Made by a program: the position numbers and the translations under genes. From Fibrobacter sp. UWB4 (GTDB lineage Bacteria > Fibrobacterota > Fibrobacteria > Fibrobacterales > Fibrobacteraceae), in contig NZ_MWQI01000004.1 of the NCBI RefSeq assembly GCF_002210345.1, forward strand, positions 124,001-188,000: 64,000 nt of DNA, in the 5' to 3' direction. Shown piece by piece: positions 17,340 through 25,382 of this stretch (position 1 is the first letter of the stretch; each line of letters opens with the position of its first letter). The notes beneath the pieces were generated by a model. The model was not told the origin of the DNA, searched no databases, and was given only the letters and a program-made list of their open reading frames with translations.

Positions 17340-18407
17340 ATGGAAATTAAATGGCTTAATCCCGATGCTAAGTTTGACCGTCTCGTTTTGGCGGGTGATA
17401 TCGGTGGTACGAATACGAACCTTGGTCTTGTGGGCTACAAGGATGGCAAGTTTACGCTCATTCTCGAAACCGTTTGCCCGAGCCAGTGCATTGAAGGACT
17501 TGACACCCCGATCTGTGAAACGCTCAAGGCAGCAGTCGAAAACCGCGCGGATTTGAAGCCGTCCCACATCTGCATCAGCGCCGCAGGTCCGGTGGCAAAC
17601 AACAAGTGCGTCATGACCAACCTCCCGTGGTGCGTCGACGGCGATGCCATCACGAATGCAACCGGCATTCCGACCCTCGTGATTAACGACTTTATGGCCA
17701 TTAGCTATGGCATCCCGACCCTCGACGTCGATGACCCGAAACAGATCCTCAAGTTCAAGCACACCGACGGTAGCGAACCGAAGCCGCAGGCTGCAACGAA
17801 GGCTGTGATTGGTCCGGGTACGGGCATGGGCGTTGGCTTCCTCGCATTTGACGGTCAGAAGTACATCCCGGCTTGCTCCGAAGGCGGCCACTCCACATTT
17901 GCTCCGTTCGACAAGGAAACTCAGGACTTCCGCGACTACATGGAAAAGCGCATCGGCACGGTGCCGGGCGTTGAACCGCTCGTCTCTGGTATGGGCCTTG
18001 CTCATCTCTATGAATGGTGGCGCGACACGAAGGGCGTTCCGCAGAACGATGCCTTCAAGAAGATTGAAGAAACCGATTGGCATAACCGTCCGAAGTACAT
18101 CAGCCGCGCAAGTGATACCGATCCGGTCGCTGCCGAAATGATGCGCATGTTCGTGAAGATGCTTGCCCGCTTCGCTAGCGACGCTTGCACGTTGTTCCTC
18201 CCGCTCGGTGGTTTCTACCTCGCAGGTGGAACGGTGCAGAAGGACCTCCGCTGGCTCGAACGCGATAACTTGTTCATGACCTGGTTCGAAAAGAACTACA
18301 ATCCGAACATCCGCCCGCTCTTGAACAAGATCCCGGTGTACCTCATCAAGGATTATAGCATTAGTTTGTACGGTGCTGCTAATGCAAGTTTGAATTTGCA
18401 GAAGTAA
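17340..18407 (+). CDS. glk: Glucokinase
   Basis: A 355-residue ATP-dependent glucokinase of the bacterial Glk family (PF02685). It phosphorylates glucose at C6, which fits an organism living on cellulose-derived glucose. It shows the N-terminal phosphate-binding loop LAGDIGGTNTNLGLV, the glucose-binding TLVINDFMAISYG with catalytic Asp, the adenosine motif VIGPGTGMGVGFL, and the sugar-binding EGGHSTFAPFD. The end VYLIKDYSISLYGAANA is also typical. GGAG lies about 11 bases before ATG. Monocistronic, with the terminator at 18500. Confidence 0.93.
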   Translation: MEIKWLNPDAKFDRLVLAGDIGGTNTNLGLVGYKDGKFTLILETVCPSQCIEGLDTPICETLKAAVENRADLKPSHICISAAGPVANNKCVMTNLPWCVDGDAITNATGIPTLVINDFMAISYGIPTLDVDDPKQILKFKHTDGSEPKPQAATKAVIGPGTGMGVGFLAFDGQKYIPACSEGGHSTFAPFDKETQDFRDYMEKRIGTVPGVEPLVSGMGLAHLYEWWRDTKGVPQNDAFKKIEETDWHNRPKYISRASDTDPVAAEMMRMFVKMLARFASDACTLFLPLGGFYLAGGTVQKDLRWLERDNLFMTWFEKNYNPNIRPLLNKIPVYLIKDYSISLYGAANASLNLQK

Positions 18408-18415
18408 ACGTATTT

Positions 18416-18440
18416 GTCATGCCCGCCTCCGAGCGGGCAT
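18416..18440. repeat. Dispersed palindromic intergenic repeat
   Basis: GTCATGCCCGC-CTCCGA-GCGGGCATCAC copy directly after glk. Confidence 0.7.
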
Positions 18441-18499
18441 CACTTTATCGGCGGAGGCGAATGGAAATGCGCTGAAGTCGATGGGTCTAGAGCTTTGTT

Positions 18500-18529
18500 A
18501 ATCCCGGCCGCAAAGGCTGGGATTTTTTT
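18500..18529 (+). terminator. Intrinsic terminator between glk and hsdM
   Basis: AATCCCGGCC-GCAAA-GGCTGGGATT followed by a run of seven T. It separates the glucokinase transcript from the restriction locus. Confidence 0.85.
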
Positions 18530-18560
18530 ATATTGCTTTCAAAAGAAAAGGCTTTAATAC

Positions 18561-20090
18561 ATGGCACGTATCTCGAAATCGGCAAAATCGTCGCAATCCT
18601 CGGCGACTCTCGGCTTTGAACAGCAAATCTGGAACGCCGCTTGCGAACTCTGGGGGCACATCCCTGCAGCGGACTACCGCAAAATTTTCACCGGGCTCAT
18701 CTTCTTGCGCTACATTTCGGCCGCATTCGAAAAACGCTACAACGAACTAGTCGCCGAAGGTGAAGGTTTCGAAGAAGATCTTGACGAATACGTGAGCGAA
18801 AACATCTTCTTTGTTCCACAAAACGCCCGCTGGTCCGAAATCGCGAAAGCCGCCCATACTCCCGAAATCGGCAAGATTCTCGACCAGGCGATGATCGAAG
18901 TCGAGAAGAACAACAAGGCGCTCAAAGGCGTGCTTCCCAAGAACTACGCGGCCCCCGACCTCGACAAGCGCGTGCTCGGCAATGTGGTCGATGTGTTCAG
19001 CAACATGGACATGAGCGACACCGAGGCAAGCAAGGATTTGCTCGGCCGCACCTACGAATACTGCATCGCACAATTCGCAAGCTACGAAGGCGTCAAGGGC
19101 GGTGAATTCTACACCCCCGCAAGCGTTGTGAAAACCATCGTCGAAATTCTCAAGCCGAGCGAAGGCAAACGCGTCTATGACCCCTGCTGCGGTTCCGGCG
19201 GTATGTTCGTGCAGAGCATCAAGTTTATCCAGGATCACAGCGGTAACCGCAACAACGTAAGTGTTTACGGCCAGGAGGCCAACGCCGATACCTGGAAAAT
19301 GGCGAAAATGAATATGGCCATCCGCGGCATCGACGCGAACTTCGGCGAACACCACGAAGACACGTTCTTCCACGACCTGCACGCCAACGAACGCTTCGAC
19401 TTCATCATGGCGAACCCGCCCTTCAACCTTAAAAACTGGGGTCAGGAACAACTGCAAGAAGACCCGCGCTGGCAATACGGCCTCCCGCCTGCAGGCAACG
19501 CGAACTTTGCATGGATCGAACACATGATCTACCACCTTGCACCCGGCGGAAAAATCGGGCTCGTACTTGCGAACGGCGCGCTCAGCACGCAAACCGGCGG
19601 CGAAGGCGAAATCCGCAAACGCATCATCGAAGCGGACCTCGTCGAAGGCATAGTCGCCATGCCCACCCAGCTCTTCTACAGCGTCACCATCCCCGTCACG
19701 CTCTGGTTTATAAGCCGAGGCAAAAAGCAGAAAGGCAAGACGCTCTTCATTGACGCCCGCAATATGGGCCACATGGTGGACCGCAAGCACCGCGACCTCA
19801 GCGAACAGGACATCGAACGCCTCGCGAGCACCTTCGAGAAATTCCAGAAAGGCAAACTCCAAGACGAAAAAGGCTTCTGCGCCGTAGTCGAAACCGCAGA
19901 CATCGCCAAGCAGGACTACATCCTCACCCCCGGCCGCTACGTCGGCATCGAAGACACCGTGCAAGATGACGAACCCTTCGAGCAGAAAATGGTCCGCCTC
20001 ACCGGCGAACTCTCCGAAATGTTTGCGAAAAGCCACGACCTCGAAAAACAAATCAAGAAGAACCTGGAGGGTCTCGGATTCAAGATGTAA
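18561..20090 (+). CDS. hsdM: Type I restriction-modification system methyltransferase subunit
   Basis: A 509-residue N6-adenine methyltransferase. A helical N-terminal HsdM domain is followed by the SAM-binding motif I (VYDPCCGSGGMFV) after the GEFYTPASVVKTIVEIL motif, and the catalytic motif IV (FIMANPPFNLKNW). The C-terminal coiled-coil that contacts HsdS is present. Base composition is GC-richer than the genes that follow, and the usual hsdM-hsdS overlap is missing. The partners are hsdS at 20293 and hsdR at 31000. Confidence 0.95.
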   Translation: MARISKSAKSSQSSATLGFEQQIWNAACELWGHIPAADYRKIFTGLIFLRYISAAFEKRYNELVAEGEGFEEDLDEYVSENIFFVPQNARWSEIAKAAHTPEIGKILDQAMIEVEKNNKALKGVLPKNYAAPDLDKRVLGNVVDVFSNMDMSDTEASKDLLGRTYEYCIAQFASYEGVKGGEFYTPASVVKTIVEILKPSEGKRVYDPCCGSGGMFVQSIKFIQDHSGNRNNVSVYGQEANADTWKMAKMNMAIRGIDANFGEHHEDTFFHDLHANERFDFIMANPPFNLKNWGQEQLQEDPRWQYGLPPAGNANFAWIEHMIYHLAPGGKIGLVLANGALSTQTGGEGEIRKRIIEADLVEGIVAMPTQLFYSVTIPVTLWFISRGKKQKGKTLFIDARNMGHMVDRKHRDLSEQDIERLASTFEKFQKGKLQDEKGFCAVVETADIAKQDYILTPGRYVGIEDTVQDDEPFEQKMVRLTGELSEMFAKSHDLEKQIKKNLEGLGFKM

Positions 20091-20292
20091 TGCCCCAGGT
20101 GGGGGAAGCCTCCCCCTCGGCAAAGCCTGTAGTCTTTTCCTACCCCCTCGCCTAGGGGCTCCGCCCCTAAAACCCCGAAAGCAAACAGAGACGCATCGAC
20201 ACAACAAACGTCATTGCGAGGAGCGAAAGCGACAAAGCAATCCAAGAAATTACGAGGATCTAAAGCCTTAAAGATTTTGAAGAGAACAGAGA
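20091..20292. other. hsdM-hsdS spacer with hairpins and a dispersed repeat
   Basis: 202 bases where type I systems normally overlap. It holds two perfect GC-rich hairpins (GGGGGA-AGCC-TCCCCC at 20101-20116 and TAGGGGC-TCC-GCCCCTA at 20153-20169) and a repeat beginning CGTCATTGCGAGGAGCGAAA (20209-20245). Base composition changes from GC-rich to AT-rich across it. Confidence 0.75.
20209..20245 (+). repeat. GTCATTGCGAGGAGCG-type dispersed repeat
   Basis: This sequence (start CGTCATTGCGAGGAGCG, end AAGCAATCC) resembles a repeat type seen between genes in many bacterial genomes. Only one copy is visible in this window. It sits at the composition junction of the type I locus. Confidence 0.5.
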
Positions 20293-21468
20293 ATGAGCAA
20301 AACGGAATGGAAAGAATATAAACTCGGTGAAATCTACGAAGTTCACAACGGCTTATCCAAAGGACGAGAATTCTTTGGATCCGGTTATCCATTCATTTCA
20401 TTTTCTACAGTTTTTAACAAATGGTTTATTCCCGAAATAATAACAGATCTAGCTCAAACAACAGAATCCGAGCAAGAAAGTTATTCCATTAAAGCAGGCG
20501 ATATTCTTGTTACAAGAACTAGCGAAACTGCCGATGAATTGGGGATGAGCTGTGTTGCCTTGAAAGATATTCCTAAAGCAACTTATAACGGATTCTGCAA
20601 AAGGATGCGTCAATATAATAAAGATATTGATGTTGATCCGAAATATGTTGGCTACTATATGCGAAATCCTGAATTCAGAAAGAACTTTCAGGCTTTTGCA
20701 GGATCAATGAGCACACGAGCAAGTTTAACGAATGACGCATTGCTTGGATTAACTATAAAATTACCCCCACTAGCAGAACAGCAACGCATCGCCAAAATTC
20801 TATCATCCCTTGATGACAAAATCGAACTCAACAATGCGATAAACAGGAATTTAGAGGAACAAGCCCAAGCAATCTTCAAAAACTGGTTCATTGATTTTGA
20901 ACCATTCGGCGGTGAAATGCCGGAGGATTGGAAAATGGGAACGGTAGCAGATATCATAGTATCGCATGATTCTAAAAGAATCCCTCTTTCCAGCATGCAA
21001 CGCGATTCCATGAAAAAGATATATCCCTATTATGGTGCTACATCATGCATGGATTATGTTGAAGATTATATTTTTGATGGAATTTATCTTTTGCTGGGGG
21101 AAGATGGAACCGTTGTTGACAAGGATGGTTTCCCAATTTTGCAGTACGTTGAAGGAAAATTTTGGGTAAATAACCACGCACATATTTTAACAGGAAAAAG
21201 TGGATACTCTGTAGAAATGCTTTATCTGTTCTTTTCAATGACAAAAGTTCAGGAAATCGTTACGGGAGCTGTCCAGCTTAAGATCAGTCAAGGACGTTTA
21301 AATGGATTGACGGCAATCATTCCTAATGAGAAAACATCAAAAGCTTTTGATGAAATTATTCAGCCGATGTTTCGTCAGATACGCCTTATTCGACAACAAA
21401 ATCAAAACCTGACCATCCTCCGCGACACCCTTCTCACAAAACTCATGTGCGGGGAATTTGGAGTATAA
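20293..21468 (+). CDS. hsdS: Type I restriction-modification system specificity subunit
   Basis: A 391-residue DNA-recognition subunit with two target-recognition domains (about 1-165 and 215-365), each followed by a conserved helical repeat: PPLAEQQRIAKILSSLDDKI after the first and a related QIRLIRQQNQNLTILRDTLL at the end. HsdS sets the bipartite recognition sequence of the methylase and the translocating nuclease. It is AT-rich compared with hsdM. Its stop lies 1 base before the ATG of the SEFIR gene. Confidence 0.93.
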   Translation: MSKTEWKEYKLGEIYEVHNGLSKGREFFGSGYPFISFSTVFNKWFIPEIITDLAQTTESEQESYSIKAGDILVTRTSETADELGMSCVALKDIPKATYNGFCKRMRQYNKDIDVDPKYVGYYMRNPEFRKNFQAFAGSMSTRASLTNDALLGLTIKLPPLAEQQRIAKILSSLDDKIELNNAINRNLEEQAQAIFKNWFIDFEPFGGEMPEDWKMGTVADIIVSHDSKRIPLSSMQRDSMKKIYPYYGATSCMDYVEDYIFDGIYLLLGEDGTVVDKDGFPILQYVEGKFWVNNHAHILTGKSGYSVEMLYLFFSMTKVQEIVTGAVQLKISQGRLNGLTAIIPNEKTSKAFDEIIQPMFRQIRLIRQQNQNLTILRDTLLTKLMCGEFGV

Positions 21469-21469
21469 A

Positions 21470-22555
21470 ATGGTCTTTATAAGCTATAGTCATGATTCCG
21501 ACAGTTTTTGTGATCAGGTTTTAGAATTATCTGACTATCTAAGATCGCAAGGAGTAGATTGCAATATTGACCAATATGAGGAAAGTCCTCCTGAAGGGTG
21601 GCCGAAATGGATGGAAAAACAGATTAGAGAGGCGGAGTATGTCTTGGTTGTCTGTTCTGAGCCTTATCTGCAAAAAGCTTCCTTGCAAACGGCTCCATCT
21701 GTCGGTTTGGGTGTTAAATGGGAGACTTCGCTAATAGAAAATCTTCTTTATGAAGAAGGTTGCGTTTCCAATAAGTTTATACCGATTGTTTTTTCTGTTG
21801 AAGATGAAAAACATATATTAACGCCGTTGAAGGGATTTACATTCTATAATCTTAAATATCCCCTAAAAAAACAAGATTTGGTAAATCGTCTTTTAGGAAT
21901 AAAAAAACATAAGAAACCTCCTTTAGGAAAACGTCCAAGTTTGCCCCCGAAAAATACAAAGGAAGGTGCAAGACTTCTTGTCACAAGCGTTATTGATGTT
22001 GAACTTTGGAATAAGGCTTCCTGGAATTATGTTGGCTATGCAAGTTATGAAGACGAATCGCAACCACCACTTTTGGGATTAGCATTTAATAATCAGCAGG
22101 AAGGACTAAAAATATTTTCTGATTGGAAAAAACGATTTGGCGATGAAGATGTCAATGATGAGATATCCATTCATATAATAGAAGATGATGATTCAGATTC
22201 CTATTGCGTCTGTTTATGTTCAGATTTAGACGCCGTGAAGCAACGTTTTCAAACATCTGGAATGAGCGATGATTATAGTATTTATATAGATGATCAGCGA
22301 TGGCATAGAATGGACGTTGTAAATTCCAAATTTAAAGATTTGTTTAAAAGAGACTTTGAAAAGAACAAATGCTTTGACTTCGTTCCTTTCGTATTGACAG
22401 CAAATGGAATTCAGCCTATTATGGATCTTGCCATTCGAAAAAAGAAAATCACTTTTAGAAAACTGAGCGAAGTGAAAGATGAAAAAGATATAGATTGCTT
22501 TGTTCATACGGTTATAAAGGAACGCGAAGCGAATAAAAGAAAAGTGAATTCCTAG
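21470..22555 (+). CDS. SEFIR-domain protein, probable antiphage effector or sensor
   Basis: 361 residues from ATG 21470 (GGAG 7 bases upstream; a TTG 12 bases earlier would overlap hsdS). Residues 1-150 form a SEFIR domain, a TIR relative: VFISYSHDSDSFCDQVLELS, then LRSQGVDCNIDQYEESPPEG, WPKWMEKQI and YVLVVCSEPYL. Residues 170-361 are an acidic region with no family I can name. Bacterial SEFIR proteins are known single-gene antiphage proteins that act by depleting NAD. Whether this one does so is inferred. It directly follows hsdS and is co-transcribed with it. Confidence 0.82.
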   Translation: MVFISYSHDSDSFCDQVLELSDYLRSQGVDCNIDQYEESPPEGWPKWMEKQIREAEYVLVVCSEPYLQKASLQTAPSVGLGVKWETSLIENLLYEEGCVSNKFIPIVFSVEDEKHILTPLKGFTFYNLKYPLKKQDLVNRLLGIKKHKKPPLGKRPSLPPKNTKEGARLLVTSVIDVELWNKASWNYVGYASYEDESQPPLLGLAFNNQQEGLKIFSDWKKRFGDEDVNDEISIHIIEDDDSDSYCVCLCSDLDAVKQRFQTSGMSDDYSIYIDDQRWHRMDVVNSKFKDLFKRDFEKNKCFDFVPFVLTANGIQPIMDLAIRKKKITFRKLSEVKDEKDIDCFVHTVIKEREANKRKVNS

Positions 22556-22815
22556 AATGATTGTCAATCAGTTTGTAATCAGAATGACGAATTACAGTCA
22601 AGCAAGACATCTTTCAGCATAAAAAAGCTCTTGTTTAGGTTTTGAACGACGTTGAGAACCCGTTCAAGAGTATACCGCTCTCTAAAACGCACTGGATATA
22701 AGAAAAATTAAGAAACAAAACAAGATAAAGACTTGATTTTTCGTTTTCTTTAGAGTATACTTGTATGCAAGTTAAATAAGCTAACCGATTGCGTTAGTGA
22801 AAAAAAACGTATTAT
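22556..22815. other. 260-bp AT-rich spacer with minus-strand hairpin
   Basis: No gene. A structured stretch at 22621-22670, read on the minus strand, has TTGAACG/CGTTCAA and CTCTTG/CAAGAG arms that share bases and end in six T. The rest is AT-rich and probably carries the promoter of the membrane-protein pair. Confidence 0.5.
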
Positions 22816-23604
22816 ATGCTTAATTTTCTTTATTATGAATCACAAAGAAGAATGATCTTTAGCAAGATTTTTCCCTTGTTTATCTTTTTAAGTGATTTTG
22901 TCATTTATGTGCATTTATTTTACTTGTTTGGGACAAATAAGAGTTTTAATGAAAACGAGACTTTTTTTCTTTTTTTTGTAATGATTTTTGTTCTACTATT
23001 CGATTGGCTCCTATGGGGGACGAAAAAATTTTCTTGGGTGCAAATAATCAAATTTTCCCTCGCATCTTTAAGCTCAAATTATCTTGCTGTTGAAATACAG
23101 TCATTTTTCTTACTGAGTTTTGATCTATTTTACTCAAGTATTTTTCGAAAAGGGGAAAAAGATGACAAAATACTCACGAGTGCTGTGATGTTTTTGTTCA
23201 GTTTCTTCGTTTTATTTCGCTTTTATGTGAAGGGATTGACGAATAGCCTGATTATAGTAGGCGAAAACATTCTTTTTCTATTTCCGTTGCTTGTTATGCG
23301 CACCTGTAATGAAATTTCGTTTTTTGAAAAGATTCCAACTAACAAATGGCAATTATTTTGCCAAAACAAATATGAAATTCCTGTATCATTAATTTCTTGG
23401 TTCCTGCCATTTTGCTTAGCATATCTTATTTTATTTGATGTACCTTTTTTTTGCGTTGTTTTATTTGGGATAACCATTCCATTCTGTTTTATTTATGATT
23501 TCTTTAAAATAAAAAAAGAAAATGAATCCACGATTCTCAGCTACACCCTAGAAATGGTGTATAAATTCGGGATAATCATTCTATTACTAAATATAAAGGA
23601 TTAA
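22816..23604 (+). CDS. Polytopic membrane protein of unknown function in defence island
   Basis: A 262-residue, Phe-rich, strongly hydrophobic protein with about seven membrane helices (near residues 16-38, 49-66, 85-105, 122-138, 144-162, 193-208, 210-228 and 242-258) separated by short charged loops. No family is recognised. It ends 1 base before the next membrane protein, so the two form an operon. Very AT-rich. Given the setting between hsdS and hsdR, a role in membrane perturbation or anchoring during defence is a guess. Confidence 0.6.
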   Translation: MLNFLYYESQRRMIFSKIFPLFIFLSDFVIYVHLFYLFGTNKSFNENETFFLFFVMIFVLLFDWLLWGTKKFSWVQIIKFSLASLSSNYLAVEIQSFFLLSFDLFYSSIFRKGEKDDKILTSAVMFLFSFFVLFRFYVKGLTNSLIIVGENILFLFPLLVMRTCNEISFFEKIPTNKWQLFCQNKYEIPVSLISWFLPFCLAYLILFDVPFFCVVLFGITIPFCFIYDFFKIKKENESTILSYTLEMVYKFGIIILLLNIKD

Positions 23605-23605
23605 T

Positions 23606-25204
23606 ATGGATAATAATTTTATTTTTCTTATTACTTTTTTTTCTCCGCTTTTCATCTTTAATTTTACATCATTGTTCATCTTAGCTCAAGAAAATTTTCA
23701 CAAATTCAATTCAATTAAGTTGTTGAAAATGGTGCTTTCACCATTGGTAATTCTATTCTGCATCATTGTTCCTGCAGGAATCATTTTGTTGACACTCACA
23801 AATGCAATACCTGAATCAGGAAAAAAATTTTATTCAGCCTGCGGTATCGTCTATGGAATAGCAACATCCATTTATCTATTGCAACGTTTGAAAAAAATGT
23901 TGGACCCTATATATGCCGCAAAAAAAATCATTTCTGAAATTAAAGAGAATGAGTTTCTTTCATACAAAAAAGGGGAGATTCCAAAGGGAGAAAGTAATTT
24001 TGATGATTTGTTAAGATTGTGCTGTGGAGTTGTTGAACGAAATGATGAATTTGAATCGGCATGTATTTTTGATTTTATATTTGACTGGTTTTACTTACAT
24101 ATTAGTCAAGTAAAACCCCATTCTAAATGTTATCGAGATCAAGACGAAGATAAATTCAATAGATTTTTCGTAAGCGTTTGCGAAAAAATAAATCAAAAAG
24201 ACAATTCTGTCATAAAAATCAATTATGTTAATGCGATATACAAAAGTTTTTTAACAAAAATAGATTATTGTGATTTTGACAAGAATCTCTTCCAATTAAA
24301 CTCTTTAAAGATGTTAGCAGGGGTATTGATTGAAAGAGGACTCAGTCAAGATAACGCAGTCGCAGCCAACATATTTCACGCTATAATAGACCCTTCTAAA
24401 AATATTCTTAATAAGATCCAAGCTTCTCCCTATGAAGGATTTTATGTTGAAAAATCTGATGGTTATAAAGGTTTTAAGGAAACCATTTTAGGTAGCATCT
24501 TATACCTTTACGATACAGCTATAAAATATGAAAATATTGATTTCATAAGTCATACTTTTATTGCTTGCCGTTTATTTAATTCTCATCATGATTCTTGTGA
24601 ATTTATTTCTTGGAATGGCAATTATCTCCAATGCTATTTTGATATTTCGTCAACTTACAAAAATATTTACAGGCTCAAACATTACGATAGAAAGTGTATT
24701 CAATTCATATTGCATGAATACCGACTCATCCTTGATGCAATAAAGTATCAAGATGCCAGCAGAACTGTAATAAAGCATTTGTTCAATGCTTGCATGAATG
24801 ATTTGACAAGAATATTCACAGATTTAATTGAAAATACGAATATTTTAAAATCTAACGACTTTGATCTTTATTATGATTTATTTATGTGGAATGATATTTC
24901 TGACGATTATCAAGCGGAAACTTATCTAAAGTATTTTTCTTTTTTGTTAGAGAAAATCCTTGCAAAGCCCAAGGAATGCGAATGTAATCGCATCGCCTGC
25001 GAATTGTGGGGACGAACTGAACAGATTTCAAAAAAATTGAACGAGCTGAATAAGCCTTATGCAGTATTTTGGAATGAATGTTGTAACAACCTTCAGAAAA
25101 AATTTCCAAATACCTATGATGATTACCAAAAGTACATAAATGCCGTTAACGATGAAATAAAGCAATTCAAAAAAATGGTGTCTGAAGAAGTGTTTAAACC
25201 TTGA
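23606..25204 (+). CDS. Membrane-anchored protein with large helical cytoplasmic domain, unknown function
   Basis: 532 residues. Three membrane helices at the N-terminus (about 7-28, 43-66 and 78-95) are followed by some 430 soluble residues that look all-helical, with aromatic and Asn/Lys-rich stretches and scattered cysteines. No family is recognised. AAAGGA precedes ATG 23606 and the gap to the preceding membrane gene is 1 base. The caspase-like gene follows after 178 bases. The architecture (membrane anchor plus helical domain beside a protease) would fit a protease target or scaffold, which is inference. Confidence 0.6.
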   Translation: MDNNFIFLITFFSPLFIFNFTSLFILAQENFHKFNSIKLLKMVLSPLVILFCIIVPAGIILLTLTNAIPESGKKFYSACGIVYGIATSIYLLQRLKKMLDPIYAAKKIISEIKENEFLSYKKGEIPKGESNFDDLLRLCCGVVERNDEFESACIFDFIFDWFYLHISQVKPHSKCYRDQDEDKFNRFFVSVCEKINQKDNSVIKINYVNAIYKSFLTKIDYCDFDKNLFQLNSLKMLAGVLIERGLSQDNAVAANIFHAIIDPSKNILNKIQASPYEGFYVEKSDGYKGFKETILGSILYLYDTAIKYENIDFISHTFIACRLFNSHHDSCEFISWNGNYLQCYFDISSTYKNIYRLKHYDRKCIQFILHEYRLILDAIKYQDASRTVIKHLFNACMNDLTRIFTDLIENTNILKSNDFDLYYDLFMWNDISDDYQAETYLKYFSFLLEKILAKPKECECNRIACELWGRTEQISKKLNELNKPYAVFWNECCNNLQKKFPNTYDDYQKYINAVNDEIKQFKKMVSEEVFKP

Positions 25205-25382
25205 AAAATTGAGGACTATTTGAATCGAAAATAGTTACAAAGTAAATTTTTGTTTATGTTGACGCGGAATTGAATCAATTATTGTGCTATTTTATTTTTA
25301 CAAGTTGTTCTTTTGATTATCATGTTGTTTTAAATAATATAAATTAAAACAAATTTGTAAATAACCGCAAGGAAATTCTTAA

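Noticed and set aside
22621-22690. CRISPR array or tracrRNA
   Set aside because: Only one copy of the GTTTTAGAGAG-like stretch, no spacers and no cas gene nearby. Kept only as a structured element of unknown role.
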